From Lachnoanaerobaculum gingivalis (GTDB taxonomy: Bacteria > Bacillota > Clostridia > Lachnospirales > Lachnospiraceae), in assembly GCF_003862475.1 (NCBI RefSeq), contig NZ_RRCO01000003.1, positions 248,001-312,000 of the forward strand: a stretch of 64,000 bases of DNA. The letters are read 5' to 3'. The stretch's first letter is position 1; every line of letters begins with the position of its first letter. The notes beneath the pieces were generated by a model, which saw only the letters and a list, made by a program, of their open reading frames with translations, was not told the origin of the DNA and searched no databases. Below are positions 43,474 through 54,200 of the stretch, piece by piece. The position numbers were made by a program, and so were the translations under genes.

Positions 43474-44577
43474 TTATAATCTCTTCTCCGTTTCCCTCTT
43501 TAGGATATAATAAAGTCCTGCAGCTACAGGCACTGCAACCAGTACACCGAATATTCCTCCGATGCTTCCGCCAAGTGAAACCGCAACTATAACCCACATA
43601 CCCGGAAGTCCTACCGAGCTTCCTACAACTCTCGGGTATATTATATTATTTTCAAATTGTTGTACTAATGTGTGAACTATTATAAATATTATCATGCTCT
43701 GCACAGATTTTGTAAGTATCATCAAAGCGCCTATAAAGAGTCCTGCATATGCACCGATAACCGGTATAAGTGCAGTCACACCGACTAAAATAGAAATAGA
43801 TGAAGCATATGGTAATCTTGCTATAGACATAACCACATATAATAATACACCAAGTATCATCGCCTCTTTTACCTGACTGACAAAATACTTTTTAAAGCTG
43901 TTATCAAAAACACTTATAATATCAATAATAAAGTCTCTTTTTGACGGAAGAAATGCTTTTAGCAGCTTGTCTCCCTGTACTCCCAGCTTTTCCTTATCCA
44001 CAAGTATATATATTGCAAAAACAATTGCCATAAATAAAGAAAATACCGTATTAAAAAATCCTGATATACCGATTAATACTCCGCTCAGTACATTTCCCAC
44101 ACCTGACATTACCTCTTTAATCAGCCTTGCCAGATATCCTGCTATATCTATATTATTGGTATCAATATTAAACATCTTTAAAATATTATTTATCTGCTCA
44201 TTATTTCCGATATCAACTATTATCCGCTTTAAATCACTTGGATTCGTATACATTATAGAAAATGATATTTTTACAAGCTGTGGAATAATTATTCCAAGCA
44301 ATAATGCTATTACCAGTACAAAGGTGAACATAGCCGATATTATTGATACCATTCTTATAATTTTTTTATTATGAAATTTTTTCAAAAGCAGATTTTCATA
44401 AGCATCCATAAGAATATTTATAATATATGCCATCATAGCTCCCACCACAAATGGCATCAAAGCTTTGGTTATATTTTTTATATAGCCTTCTACAGCATTA
44501 AAATATCTGATTATTCCATATATTAAAACAGTGCCTATTATAATATATGCTATATACTTTTTCTTTATACCGTTCAC
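43474..44577 (-). CDS. AI-2E (YdiK/TqsA/PerM) family permease
   Basis: 367 residues with the two-block layout of this family: helices near 10-30, 35-55 and 65-90, a variable soluble section (about 90-155), and five helices from 155 to 350. The C-terminal signature VQQFENNIIYPRVVGSSVGLPG is cleanly present. Members export or take up diverse solutes; the quorum-signal role applies to TqsA only. Downstream of the 331-residue gene with a 4-base gap in the same direction, so part of the same run of genes. Confidence 0.9.
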   Translation of the reverse strand: MNGIKKKYIAYIIIGTVLIYGIIRYFNAVEGYIKNITKALMPFVVGAMMAYIINILMDAYENLLLKKFHNKKIIRMVSIISAMFTFVLVIALLLGIIIPQLVKISFSIMYTNPSDLKRIIVDIGNNEQINNILKMFNIDTNNIDIAGYLARLIKEVMSGVGNVLSGVLIGISGFFNTVFSLFMAIVFAIYILVDKEKLGVQGDKLLKAFLPSKRDFIIDIISVFDNSFKKYFVSQVKEAMILGVLLYVVMSIARLPYASSISILVGVTALIPVIGAYAGLFIGALMILTKSVQSMIIFIIVHTLVQQFENNIIYPRVVGSSVGLPGMWVIVAVSLGGSIGGIFGVLVAVPVAAGLYYILKRETEKRL

Positions 44578-44581
44578 AATA

Positions 44582-45577
44582 TTACCCTTCTGTCATTTTA
44601 CAAAGCGCTATCTTATCTACTTCATCACTGATAAATGCTTGTTCATCAAAAATATCCAACACTCTAAACTTTGAGTATCCTCTTGGCAATGTAATATCCA
44701 AAAGTTCCAAATCTGAAAGACTTAGTAATTTTTGCTTGCCCTTCCATTCACCTGTTTTAAAAATAGGGGATAAGATAAGATATTTTTTATCAGTACTGAA
44801 TTTACCTCTGACTCCATGTTTACCGGGTAGTTTTTCCAATCTTTCCTCACCCCAGATTTTCTTTTTATAAACTCCGTCTTTATTAATTTCTACATACCAG
44901 TAATACTTAAAATAGCTAAGTCCGCATGGATTTACAGTATCAGCCTCCAAGAATACATATATAGCGTCACCCTTTATCATCATACTTCCAATTTGAGGAT
45001 AGTTATATCTATACTCCATCTTATTATAAAGCCCCTCTGCCTTAAGCAATGACTCAAAAAATCTTTTCCTTGTATTTTCTGTTGTAAATACAGGATGTAA
45101 TATATCTTCAAATTTTATAGTATTTTCATTTTTATCATATTTAAAAAATGTAAAGCTGTTGGCAGCCATCGCCTCTACACTTACACGACAAATAACAGGA
45201 AATTTTCCACTCTCTCCCAAAGTTGAGATCTCTGTTATATTTTCTGCAATACAAGGTTTTTCTATATTTATAGGAGTAAATGCTTCATCATATTCTCCCA
45301 ATTTCCACGCCTCATTTTCACTGATTAAAATAATACCGTCATCTGTATTAAGCAAGAGTTTACTGCTTCTTTTGTTATCTGTATTAATTGGAATAAACTT
45401 ATATTCATTATTCCTTAACCACAAAACACCATTATTCTCACCACAGTAAATAACAAACTCATCCTTCGCTCTGGCAAAATGATTCTTTGCATATATCGGT
45501 GCATACTTATATGATACCTCTGAAAGTTTTATATTATCTACCTGCCACTCCGAAAGCTTTTCAAATTTTATTTCCAT
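44582..45577 (-). CDS. hypothetical protein, possible beta-propeller
   Basis: 331 residues, no signal peptide, no membrane helix. Repeated short strand pairs with aromatic ends (DEFVIYCGENNGVLWLRNNE, DGIILISENEAWKLGEYDEA, GDAIYVFLEADTV, KYLILSPIFKTGEW) suggest a propeller-like all-beta protein. It begins three bases after the ABC ATPase gene, hence probably in the same transcript, and is followed after four bases by the permease gene. No family recognised. Confidence 0.7.
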   Translation of the reverse strand: MEIKFEKLSEWQVDNIKLSEVSYKYAPIYAKNHFARAKDEFVIYCGENNGVLWLRNNEYKFIPINTDNKRSSKLLLNTDDGIILISENEAWKLGEYDEAFTPINIEKPCIAENITEISTLGESGKFPVICRVSVEAMAANSFTFFKYDKNENTIKFEDILHPVFTTENTRKRFFESLLKAEGLYNKMEYRYNYPQIGSMMIKGDAIYVFLEADTVNPCGLSYFKYYWYVEINKDGVYKKKIWGEERLEKLPGKHGVRGKFSTDKKYLILSPIFKTGEWKGKQKLLSLSDLELLDITLPRGYSKFRVLDIFDEQAFISDEVDKIALCKMTEG

Positions 45578-45579
45578 AG

Positions 45580-46128
45580 CTAAATCTCCACTATTCTGTC
45601 TGCAAACTCTCTTGCTTCATTTATATCATGTGTCACAAAGAGTACGCTTTTTCCACAAGTATACTCTTTTATAACCGTCATTGCCACAGCTTTTGTCTTT
45701 TCATCAAGGCCCTTTAGAGCCTCGTCAAATATATAAAGCTTGGCTCTTCTTGAAAGGCATCTTGCAAGTGCCACTCTTCTTTTTTGGCCACCACTCATAG
45801 TATTTACATATTTTTTAGTCTCTATACCAAGCTTATCTAAAATTTCTTTTGCAATTTCTTTATTCCCATTCATCAGGCATACATTTGAAATCGCACTGAA
45901 GTCCTCACTTAGTCTGTCTTCTTGAAATACTGTAGATATTTCCTTTGGAACGTCCATATCACCGCAATCAGGTGCTTCAAAGCCCATTATAATATTTAAT
46001 ATAGTGGTCTTTCCCTTTCCGGACTTTCCCATAAGTGCAACATGTTCGCCATCGGCTATTTCCAAAGTGAAATCTCTTAAAACTTCTGTGCCGTCAAAGC
46101 TCTTATATATATTTTTTAAAAACATCAA
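45580..46128 (-). CDS. ABC transporter ATPase, NitT/TauT type (short)
   Basis: 182 residues, about 60 shorter than most family members, but every functional motif is there: Walker A GKSGKGKT (about 34), Q-loop VFQEDRL (about 68), signature MSGGQKRRVALARCL (about 114), Walker B LYIFDEALKGLD (about 133) and VTHD (about 165). Only the regulatory C-terminal part is missing. The start overlaps the permease stop (ATGA). It energises the importer encoded by the next two genes upstream. Confidence 0.92.
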   Translation of the reverse strand: MMFLKNIYKSFDGTEVLRDFTLEIADGEHVALMGKSGKGKTTILNIIMGFEAPDCGDMDVPKEISTVFQEDRLSEDFSAISNVCLMNGNKEIAKEILDKLGIETKKYVNTMSGGQKRRVALARCLSRRAKLYIFDEALKGLDEKTKAVAMTVIKEYTCGKSVLFVTHDINEAREFADRIVEI

Positions 46129-46877
46129 TACACCCTCTTTATCAATCCGAAAAATCTTTTCATTATAAATATTATCAATCTTTCAAAAATTGCACTGCAC
46201 AGTATTACTATTAGCGTAATGGCAAAGACCTTTGAAGTTTCAAGATATATCTTGGCATCAAATAAGAAGAATCCCAAAGTGTTTTTCGGTCTGCCTATAA
46301 CCTCAGCCGCAATACCTGACTTAAAAGCAATTCCCATTGAAGCCACACTTGATGATATCAAAAATGACTCCAGCCCCGGTAAATATATGTATATAAATTT
46401 TGCCTTTTTCCCAAGTTCATATATTTTAGCCATCTGCAGCATCTTCACATCTATAGACTTTAATCCTTCCAGGGTATTGGCATAAAATATGGGCATTACC
46501 ATAAAAAAACATACTAAAACCGAAAGTGCCTCACTTCCAAGCCATATAAGTATTATGATGACAAATGATGCTACCGGTACTGAGCGAATTACCATAATAT
46601 ATGGTGATATATAGATCTCAAACAGTTTAAATCTGTATGAAAGTCCTGCAAGTAATATTCCTACTCCGCCACCAGCTAAAAAGCCCAAAAGTATTTTAAA
46701 TATGCTTTTCCCAAGTCCCATCCAAAATACATTCTTCCCACCAAGCTCAAACAATGCTTTGACTACTTCTACAGGGGATGAAAGTAAAAATGACCTGTTT
46801 AAAATCATTGCCACTATTTGCCAAAACAGCAGTGCAAGAAGCACTGCTGTAATTTTATGTGTTCTATTTTTATTCAT
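46125..46877 (-). CDS. ABC transporter permease, NitT/TauT (SsuC-like) type
   Basis: 250 residues, six membrane helices. The coupling loop EGLKSIDVKMLQMAKIYELG, the EAA-type motif of binding-protein-dependent permeases, lies near 140. KSGIAAEVIGRPKNTLGFFL near the C-terminus is typical of SsuC/TauC-type permeases. It sits three bases after the binding-protein gene. Confidence 0.93.
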   Translation of the reverse strand: MNKNRTHKITAVLLALLFWQIVAMILNRSFLLSSPVEVVKALFELGGKNVFWMGLGKSIFKILLGFLAGGGVGILLAGLSYRFKLFEIYISPYIMVIRSVPVASFVIIILIWLGSEALSVLVCFFMVMPIFYANTLEGLKSIDVKMLQMAKIYELGKKAKFIYIYLPGLESFLISSSVASMGIAFKSGIAAEVIGRPKNTLGFFLFDAKIYLETSKVFAITLIVILCSAIFERLIIFIMKRFFGLIKRVY

Positions 46878-46880
46878 AGA

Positions 46881-47927
46881 CTATTTTCCGGTATAATAGA
46901 ACTCTTCTCCCGGCAATGCACCACCTACCGACTTAGGATTTAAATTAAACAATGTCATTAAATAGTCCTCTGTAGCGCTCTTCATCTCATCTCCTGTTAT
47001 AGATACCAGATTACAATATGGTATTGCCTTGGCTGCAATAGGTGCCTTTATTATATCATTTGCCTCTACCAGCTTAGATGCCTCTTCCACATTTTCATTT
47101 ATCCACTTAACAGAATCTGTATAGTTTGCTATAAACTCGTCTACCAACTCCTTGTTTGACTCAAGAAAATCGTTTCTTACAAACAAACCTGCAGTGATAA
47201 GTTTTCCGCCTGTTCCAAGTGCATCCCATTCCTTTGTAAGATCAAGTACTGTATTTAAGTTCTGCACTTTTGTCTGAGCAACTGTTACAAATGGCTGTGG
47301 TAACATAACTACTGCATTGTCTGTATTTTCGATAGTTGCCAAAACTTCATCTGCTGATGATTTCCAGTCCATAGTAACATCAGTGTTTATATCCATTCCG
47401 TGTCCCGACAGTATATAGCTAAGACTGTACTCAGGTGTAGCACCCTGACCATGTGCTATTATTGTCTTGCCCTTCAAGTCTTCTACGCTCTTTATACTCT
47501 GATTTCCTTTTTCAAGTATATAGAGAATACCCAGAGTACTTATATCAAGCATAGTGACCTTGCCGTCTGAGTTGTTAAAAAGTACGGATCCCATATTTAC
47601 AGGCAATGCCGCAATATCCACTTCTCCGTTTAGAAGCTTTGGTGCCATTACATCAGGTGCAGTCTCCATATCAAAATCGACACTGTAAGCAAGGCTTCCC
47701 TTGTTTGCATCATCTATAAGTTTTACAAGTCCGATGCTTGTAGGACCCTTTAATCCACCCAGCTTTATGCTTCCAAGACTTTCTTCATTTTCACCTGTAG
47801 TGCCAGGCTGTGTACTTTCTGCCACACTGCTCTCAGCACTTGTACTGCTTTCATTTACATTTGCCTTTGCGCAACCTGATAATGCCAATAATGCACATGC
47901 CATTACCGCTAATATTCTTTTTTTCAC
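46881..47927 (-). CDS. ABC transporter substrate-binding lipoprotein, NMT1/SsuA-like
   Basis: 348 residues from a GTG at 47927, chosen because GGAGG lies five bases before it; the frame extends further upstream but would run through a terminator. A lipoprotein signal (ALLALSGC, lipidated Cys at about 17) is followed by a Ser/Thr/Glu linker and the type II binding fold with MAPKLLNGEVDIAALPVNMG and DLKGKTIIAHGQGATPEY. Relatives bind sulfonates, nitrate, thiamine precursors or similar small molecules; the substrate is not clear. It starts the operon with permease and ATPase. Confidence 0.92.
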   Translation of the reverse strand: MKKRILAVMACALLALSGCAKANVNESSTSAESSVAESTQPGTTGENEESLGSIKLGGLKGPTSIGLVKLIDDANKGSLAYSVDFDMETAPDVMAPKLLNGEVDIAALPVNMGSVLFNNSDGKVTMLDISTLGILYILEKGNQSIKSVEDLKGKTIIAHGQGATPEYSLSYILSGHGMDINTDVTMDWKSSADEVLATIENTDNAVVMLPQPFVTVAQTKVQNLNTVLDLTKEWDALGTGGKLITAGLFVRNDFLESNKELVDEFIANYTDSVKWINENVEEASKLVEANDIIKAPIAAKAIPYCNLVSITGDEMKSATEDYLMTLFNLNPKSVGGALPGEEFYYTGK

Positions 47928-47987
47928 TTCTACCTCCAAAATATATTTATTCTGAGCTAAAACATACTTTTTTCCTCTTGTAAAAAA

Positions 47988-48012
47988 GAGTAAAACCATA
48001 AAGGTTTTACTC
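47988..48012 (-). terminator. terminator between the repeat protein and the ABC operon
   Basis: A 10-bp perfect stem GAGTAAAACC/GGTTTTACTC (47988-47997 with 48003-48012) with TTTTTT following on the minus strand. It ends the transcript of the 48050-48571 gene. Confidence 0.85.
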
Positions 48013-48049
48013 TCTTATTTTAATTAATTTCTATAAAAATATCAATGAA

Positions 48050-48571
48050 TTAATTCTGAATGTTGTCGATACCGTCCTTGATGTCTTTCTTCACATCCTC
48101 AACCTTGTCCTCAACATTTTCCTTAACTTCATTAAATGTATCTACAGCCTGATCTTTTACTTCCTCAGCCTTATCAGCTACATCTTCAGCCTTATCCTGA
48201 ACAGCCTCTTTTACTTCCTCAACCTTATCCTCTACTGCATCTTTAACTTCTTCAGCCTTCTTACCTGCAGTATTCTTTACTTTTTCGATTTCAGCATTAA
48301 GACTATCTATATTCTGGAAACGTGCCTTTATATTCTCACAGAATTCCTTTATTTCCTCAGGTACTTCTTCACCCTTGGCAAATTTATCAAAAAGAGCCTC
48401 ACTGATTTTCTTCTTTTCCTTCTCAATCTCCAGCTTCTCTGCAGCGATCTTTGAATTGAGTTTACTTATCTCTAAAGCGTCATTGGTCTTGTCGCTAACC
48501 TGTTTAGCAAGGTCACCTGCTGCTGCTCCCAAGTTCTTTGCAACATCACCTAATTGATCAAAAAATCCCAT
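48050..48571 (-). CDS. Lys/Glu-rich amphipathic repeat protein (LEA/YtxH-like)
   Basis: 173 residues, highly charged. After a short N-terminus (MGFFDQLGDVAKNLGAAAGD) and a helical middle section (about 35-95), residues 98-165 repeat an 11-residue-type pattern KAEEVKDAVEDKVEEV, KAEDVADKAEEVKD and related forms. This pattern is like late-embryogenesis-abundant and apolipoprotein-type amphipathic helices. No signal peptide. Proteins of this kind are linked to desiccation or membrane stress in other organisms; here this is inference. Monocistronic, with its own terminator. Confidence 0.8.
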   Translation of the reverse strand: MGFFDQLGDVAKNLGAAAGDLAKQVSDKTNDALEISKLNSKIAAEKLEIEKEKKKISEALFDKFAKGEEVPEEIKEFCENIKARFQNIDSLNAEIEKVKNTAGKKAEEVKDAVEDKVEEVKEAVQDKAEDVADKAEEVKDQAVDTFNEVKENVEDKVEDVKKDIKDGIDNIQN

Positions 48572-48715
48572 TGTCGTATCCTCCTTAGTGTATATAATCC
48601 TTCATTGAACTATTAACGCGAAATCAAATATGATTTAGTCAATTATATCAAATACGGATAATTTTGCAATTTATTTTATCTTAATATTTATTATATTTTT
48701 GATACTTTTTAAGTA

Positions 48716-49906
48716 TCAATCTATAGCAATATTTCCCGATAGCGCCTGCATATATGCATTGTAATCTGTCTTAAGTTGAAGCCTTGCACTCTCCAATTCC
48801 GCCTGCTTTTGTAAAACCGAAAGCTTTCCTCCAAGATACTGTGCCGTTGAGAGCATGCCAAGTCTTCTCTGTGTATCCAGTGCATTTTCGGTGGCGTTGG
48901 CTGCTTCTACTCCGACATTTGCCGCTGCAAGATTACCTTTATCTGTTATTATATTATTATAAAGTTCATTTATATTTGCTCTTAACATATCTTCATCCTG
49001 ATTTGACTGATACAACTTTGCTTCCACAAATGAACTTGACTTTGAAGATGTATTATGTCTGTTTTTTATAAGTGTTGCATTGTTTCCTATGGCAGTGTTT
49101 ATATCCACACTTGGGTTTAACTTATTTATATCGTCCTCACTTACATCAGGTATATCTGCAACAGTAACGACGGCATCAGGAGACCAACCGCACATAGTTA
49201 TAAGAGTACGATAAAGCTTATCCTTATTAGCCTTTAGGTTCAAAAGATTTGCTCTTGCATTTGCCAGGTCACTTTGAGCCTTTATAATATCCGCATTGGT
49301 CGCCAATCCCAGACTTTCTGTCTGATTTGTGACTCTTATCGCCTCCTCGTACATCTTTATCATACTTTCCAGTATCTTTTCCTGATTTTCTATATTTTTA
49401 TATCCAATCATAAGTGCTCTTACACCTGCCACAACCTGATCCTGTGCATTTCTTATAGGCGCATTTGTACTTGTCACCTGTCTTGACAGCTTATCTTTTG
49501 CAATGCTCATTGCCTGTATACTCATACCAAGGCCCTTGCCCTGTGCCTTATAGAGAATTGTATTTACAACATCACCGTCGTTCATAGCTACAGTCGCATT
49601 ACTGCTCATCTCTCTTCTTGCCGCTTTGAGTGTATCAAGTGCCATACTTAAGCTGTCTACATTTTCATTAAACTTACTCCAAGCTGATGATATATTTACA
49701 TTGAAGTTTTTTACCAAATCTTCTATTTCTACATACTCCAAAGTATTATCCATAAGCTTACTCCATGTCTCTTCACTGTATCCGTTAAGTTGTGCCTGTG
49801 TCTTTTCTACATCTGACGGACTCTTTGGAGACGTCACATATGCATATGATGTTATAGGTGTGGCAAGTGCCATACAAAGAGACAAAGCTATTATTTTATT
49901 TTTCAT
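48716..49906 (-). CDS. TolC-family protein A
   Basis: 396 residues with a signal peptide (about 1-23, MKNKIIALSLCMALATPITS) and long alpha-helical stretches typical of TolC/OEP domains: AIRVTNQTESLGLATNADII and ARANLLNLKANKDKLYRTLI (about 195-245), and at the C-terminus ESARLQLKTDYNAYMQAL. Only 12 bases after its neighbour, with a strong AAGGAGG. In diderms TolC spans the outer membrane; in a monoderm, if the organism is one, its place is unclear. Last gene of the efflux operon. Confidence 0.88.
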   Translation of the reverse strand: MKNKIIALSLCMALATPITSYAYVTSPKSPSDVEKTQAQLNGYSEETWSKLMDNTLEYVEIEDLVKNFNVNISSAWSKFNENVDSLSMALDTLKAARREMSSNATVAMNDGDVVNTILYKAQGKGLGMSIQAMSIAKDKLSRQVTSTNAPIRNAQDQVVAGVRALMIGYKNIENQEKILESMIKMYEEAIRVTNQTESLGLATNADIIKAQSDLANARANLLNLKANKDKLYRTLITMCGWSPDAVVTVADIPDVSEDDINKLNPSVDINTAIGNNATLIKNRHNTSSKSSSFVEAKLYQSNQDEDMLRANINELYNNIITDKGNLAAANVGVEAANATENALDTQRRLGMLSTAQYLGGKLSVLQKQAELESARLQLKTDYNAYMQALSGNIAID

Positions 49907-49918
49907 TTATAAGCCTCC

Positions 49919-51079
49919 TTATGATGTTGATGCAAGTCCTTTTAGTGCCCAATCATAGTTTGCTATTGCCTGATTTATGGCATATCTGCTCTGCTCCAAT
50001 GCTCTTTTTGCATTCTCCGTTGTTACCTTTTGTGTATCAAGTTCAAGCTTACTTATCATTCCAAGTGAGAATCTCTGATTTGCGATAGCCATGTTAGTCT
50101 CTTGAAGATTTGCAAAGCTGTTTGCATAGTTATAGCTTTCCTTTGCAGATGCTATATTTTGTGCTGCCACTGCAAGAGCGGTTGCTATATTTTTCTTATT
50201 ATCTTCTATAGTCAGTTTCAAACTTTGCTTGTCGGAGTCTGCGCTTGCATTTTCCAATTTCTTTTCATTTATTCTCAATGTATAGTTATTTACCAATGCT
50301 TTTTGTAAATCCGCACTCGGATCAAATACTCTGTTCATATCGGGGGTCGGTATATCTCCTACGTTCGGCGTGGCATTATAGCTCCAACCGGTCATTACCT
50401 GCAACTTCTTAAGTACCGTATTGTTATCTGATATTGCCTTAGTCAGAGCATTCTGTGCATTGATTACCTTTTCTTTAGCACTCAGTACATCTATATTTGT
50501 GCCTGTTCCGGCATTTAACTTTGCATTTGCCATATTCAATGCAATATTTGCAAGTTCAAGATTGCCCTTAGCCACATCTATTGCTACTTGACCCGACCTA
50601 TATGAAATCATATTTGTAGTCGCGCTCTGTGCTAAAGTCTTTTCCGACTGTTCATATCCAAGTCTTATAATGTTTGCATCTTCCAATGTGGAATCCGCAC
50701 TTGATAAAAGATTTTGTGCGGTTGCTCTTGCAGTCGCCACACTTGAAAGCTTTGCTATATATGTCGGATCGCTTGGATCCGGGTCATCAAGATTATTTAA
50801 AATTTCTTCTGCATTTTCTCTATACTTATCAGACACTTCAGTGTTTGTTCTTCCGTAGTCTCTTTTAAACTTTGCTAGAGCAACTTCATTTGAACGCACT
50901 GTAGCATTATACTCAGCTATCAAATCTTCTATCTCGCCGTACTCAAGATTATTGTCTTCAAGTGCGGCCCACTCCTCATTACTTCTGTTAAATCTTGGAG
51001 TTCTTGCAAATACGGTTGTAGTCATAAGCATACTGCCTGAAAGTGCAAGGGCTATTATTTTTCTGCCTTTTTTATTCAT
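49919..51079 (-). CDS. TolC-family protein B
   Basis: 386 residues from the ATG at 51079 with AGAGGTGA upstream; an ATG 15 bases earlier lacks a site. Signal peptide (NKKGRKIIALALSGSMLMTT), then two TolC-type helical hairpins with NAKLNAGTGTNIDVLSAKEK and NQRFSLGMISKLELDTQKV. It is a clear but distant paralogue of the following gene: both open with a ...DNxLEYxEIEDLI... segment after the signal peptide. Possibly the two form a heterotrimer or serve different pumps. Confidence 0.88.
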   Translation of the reverse strand: MNKKGRKIIALALSGSMLMTTTVFARTPRFNRSNEEWAALEDNNLEYGEIEDLIAEYNATVRSNEVALAKFKRDYGRTNTEVSDKYRENAEEILNNLDDPDPSDPTYIAKLSSVATARATAQNLLSSADSTLEDANIIRLGYEQSEKTLAQSATTNMISYRSGQVAIDVAKGNLELANIALNMANAKLNAGTGTNIDVLSAKEKVINAQNALTKAISDNNTVLKKLQVMTGWSYNATPNVGDIPTPDMNRVFDPSADLQKALVNNYTLRINEKKLENASADSDKQSLKLTIEDNKKNIATALAVAAQNIASAKESYNYANSFANLQETNMAIANQRFSLGMISKLELDTQKVTTENAKRALEQSRYAINQAIANYDWALKGLASTS

Positions 51080-51237
51080 ATTCACCTCTTTCACAATATA
51101 ATAAATCTATAATAGCTTTGTTAAATACATCTCTATATTTAATTTTACAATAATTTTATTATTCAAATCTTACTTTTATATTCAATTTATATTTTTATTT
51201 GCTCAAGCTTTCCATACGGTTAAGGTAAGCCACCCCG

Positions 51238-51251
51238 GTCAGTATACTGAC
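51238..51251. promoter_or_regulatory. 14-bp perfect palindrome between RND and TolC genes
   Basis: GTCAGTATACTGAC lies in the 198-base gap between the RND pump stop and the first TolC gene. It could be an operator or a small hairpin. Only one copy was noticed. Confidence 0.35.
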
Positions 51252-51277
51252 TTTAATTATTTAATTGCATTTATCTT

Positions 51278-54200
51278 TCAGTCAATATCCAATCCCGCTT
51301 CTAAATGATTTCCTGTAAGCTTTTTACCTGCCTTATCAAGCATTTTATAAAGAGTAGGCAAAAGCAGCAGTGCAAGAAGCGTTGAAGCTATCAAACCTCC
51401 TACATTTACAAGTGCAAGTCCCTGGAGCATATCCGTTCCATAACCAAGAGCCATCGGAAGCATAGATATAATTGTTGTAAGGGTGGTCAAAAGTATAGGT
51501 CTTATTCTTGTCGCTCCCGCCTCCACAAGGGCATCATCAAGAGGCATCTCCACCTTATACTGATTTACCGTATCCACATATAAAATACCGTTATTTACAA
51601 CGGTACCCACCATCATCAAAAAACCTATCATTGACATCATGCTTATCGGTACATCAAATAACCACAGGAGTCCGAATGCTCCTATCAATGAAAACGGTAT
51701 GGTAAACATTACCATCAGTGAAAATCTGGGTGATTCAAACTGCATTGCCATTACAATAAATATTAAAAATATAGCTGTAAGTAATGCATTAAGCAGTGCG
51801 GTCATCTCATCACTCATCATATCATTATATGCATTGGTGGCTCTTTCCACTCCGTTTGGAAGTCCGATACTGTCTACGAATGCATCAGCCTCACTATTGG
51901 CATCTCCCTTATATCCTGCCACCTTATCCGCTGTGATGGATACCTGATATTTTTTATCCGATCTTGTAATAGTAACCGCACTGTCCTCAAATGACACTGT
52001 GGCAAGATCTGAAAGCGGAGTTTTAGTTCCTGTAACACCTGTTATCAAAATATTTTCTATTTCATTGATGGTGTCATAGCTTTCATCGGGATAATTCATT
52101 TTTACGGTAATTGTAGAATCTCCTGAGGAATATTTCATTACCTCCGTATCTGTAAGATTTTGATATACTATACCTGCAACACTTCCAGGAGTCATTCCTA
52201 TAGCCTCAGCCTGTACAGGATCCACATTTATCTTAACTATAGGAGCCGCATTTTCTGCACTTGAATGTACATTTAATAAATAATTTAATGAATGCATTTT
52301 ATCTACTATTTCATTTGCGGTCTTTCTTACCAGATTATAATCGGTACTTTGAAGATTGATTTGCACTGCACGGTTTGATACTCCGCTTGAACTGTTTGAC
52401 TGATTCTTTACGGATATAGAAGTATCAGGAATTTTTGTCAGCACAGGCTGCCACTCCTGTATTACATTTTTGGTTTTTCTGCTGCGTTTCTTTTTCAAAT
52501 ATGCAGTTATTGAAATACCGGTTTTTTCTGAAAACATTTCAGAATTTCCAAAGGTCATCTGATAATTTTCCACATCCGGATCCGCCGCCACAAAATCTTC
52601 TATCTGCTTTGCAATTCTGTCCACATCCTCGATATTAAGCCCCGGAGCCACTGAAACACTTATTGCTATCTGTCCGTCATCCGATTCCGGCATCAGCACC
52701 ATTCCGACATTTCCGGCAAGTATAAAGGATATTACAAGAAGCATTACCGATATTCCGACTACAGTGAATTTTTTCGGTGTTATCTTTTTTACCGTATTTC
52801 TATAGCTATCCTGTACTTTTAAAAGCACTCTGTTTGCCAATGTATCCGTCTTTTCCACAGGATGAAAAAAGAGATATAGAAGCGGAACTATCATTATTGC
52901 GGAGAATAATGATGAAACCATACAAAATACTATGGTGTAACCAAGCTGTGCAAAGAGCTGTCCTGAAAGGCCTTTAAGCATTGCAAGCGGGAGGAATACT
53001 ACACAGGTGGTTATTATAGAACCTGTTATTGAATTTATCACAATACCTGTACCTTCCACGGCGGAATCAAAAAAGTTTTTATCGCTTTTTGATCTGAAGC
53101 AGCTTTCAAGTACGACTATGGACGCATCCACAATCATACCTATTCCAAGTACCAATGAGCCCATGGATATAAGATTTAGTGAAAAGCCTGCCGCACGCAT
53201 AAGTGTAAGAGCTACCATAACAGATATCGGTATTGAACTTCCGACTATCAGCGAAGCCTTGATATCTCCAAAAAATATAAACAGAACTATCATTGAGAGT
53301 ATTACCGCCATTATAAGTGTCTTAAATACATCACTAATTGATTCCTTGATATATTTTGAACTGTCAAATATCGTAGTAATGGTCAAATCCTTGTTATTTG
53401 CCTTCAGCTCCTCTATAACCTTGTTAACCTGCTTTGATACTTCAACTGAAGTGGATGACTGCTGCTTTGTAATAGCTACTGAAACCACCTCTTCACCATT
53501 ATAACGGCTCAGCGAGTTTTTCTCCTCCAAAGCATCATATACATTTGCCACATCCGATAAATGTATTACATCTCCTGTTTTTAGCGGTATTACAATATTT
53601 TTTAATCTGTTGATATCCTTATAGTCGGCACCTATACTTACACTTAGTGATTGCCTTCCATAGTCAACTTTGCCTACAGGTGTGGAAAAATCCGCACTGC
53701 TTATTATATTTCCGATATCCGACATAGCTAAATTATACTGTGCAAGCTTTTCGGGTATCAGCTCAATTCTTATATAACTTGACTGCCCTCCTGATATGGA
53801 AACACTTCCAACCGAAGACATTTTCTTAAATTCAGGAACAATGTTTGTATTCACATAATCCTGCAAATTGCCGTCCGTACCTCCGGCAACGCTCAGCTGT
53901 ATATCACTTTGAGCATTCATATCTATCTCTATAATATTCGGCTCCTCGGCATCCTTTGGCAGGCTTGATTTTACCGAATCCAATACCTTTTTGAGATTAA
54001 TATACGCCTTATCCATATTTGTTCCGAACTCATACTGTAAAAGCATGGTAGAGGCATTTTCCATGGAACTTACACTTACGGTTTTTATTCCCGTCAGTGT
54101 TGAAACCTCGGACTCTATTTTCTTTGATACAAGTTCATCTATATCTGCCGGAGATGCTCCCGGATATATAGTGGATACAACCATCATCGGCAAACTCATC

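Noticed and set aside
48716-51079. TolC genes as proof of a Gram-negative host
   Set aside because: All other genes (DUF6440, YhaM, AGGAGG sites, IS1182) fit Clostridia, where TolC-like proteins also occur.
53007-53504. 165-codon + strand ORF
   Set aside because: Antisense to the RND pump gene in a frame made open by its codon usage; no ribosome binding site or family motif.
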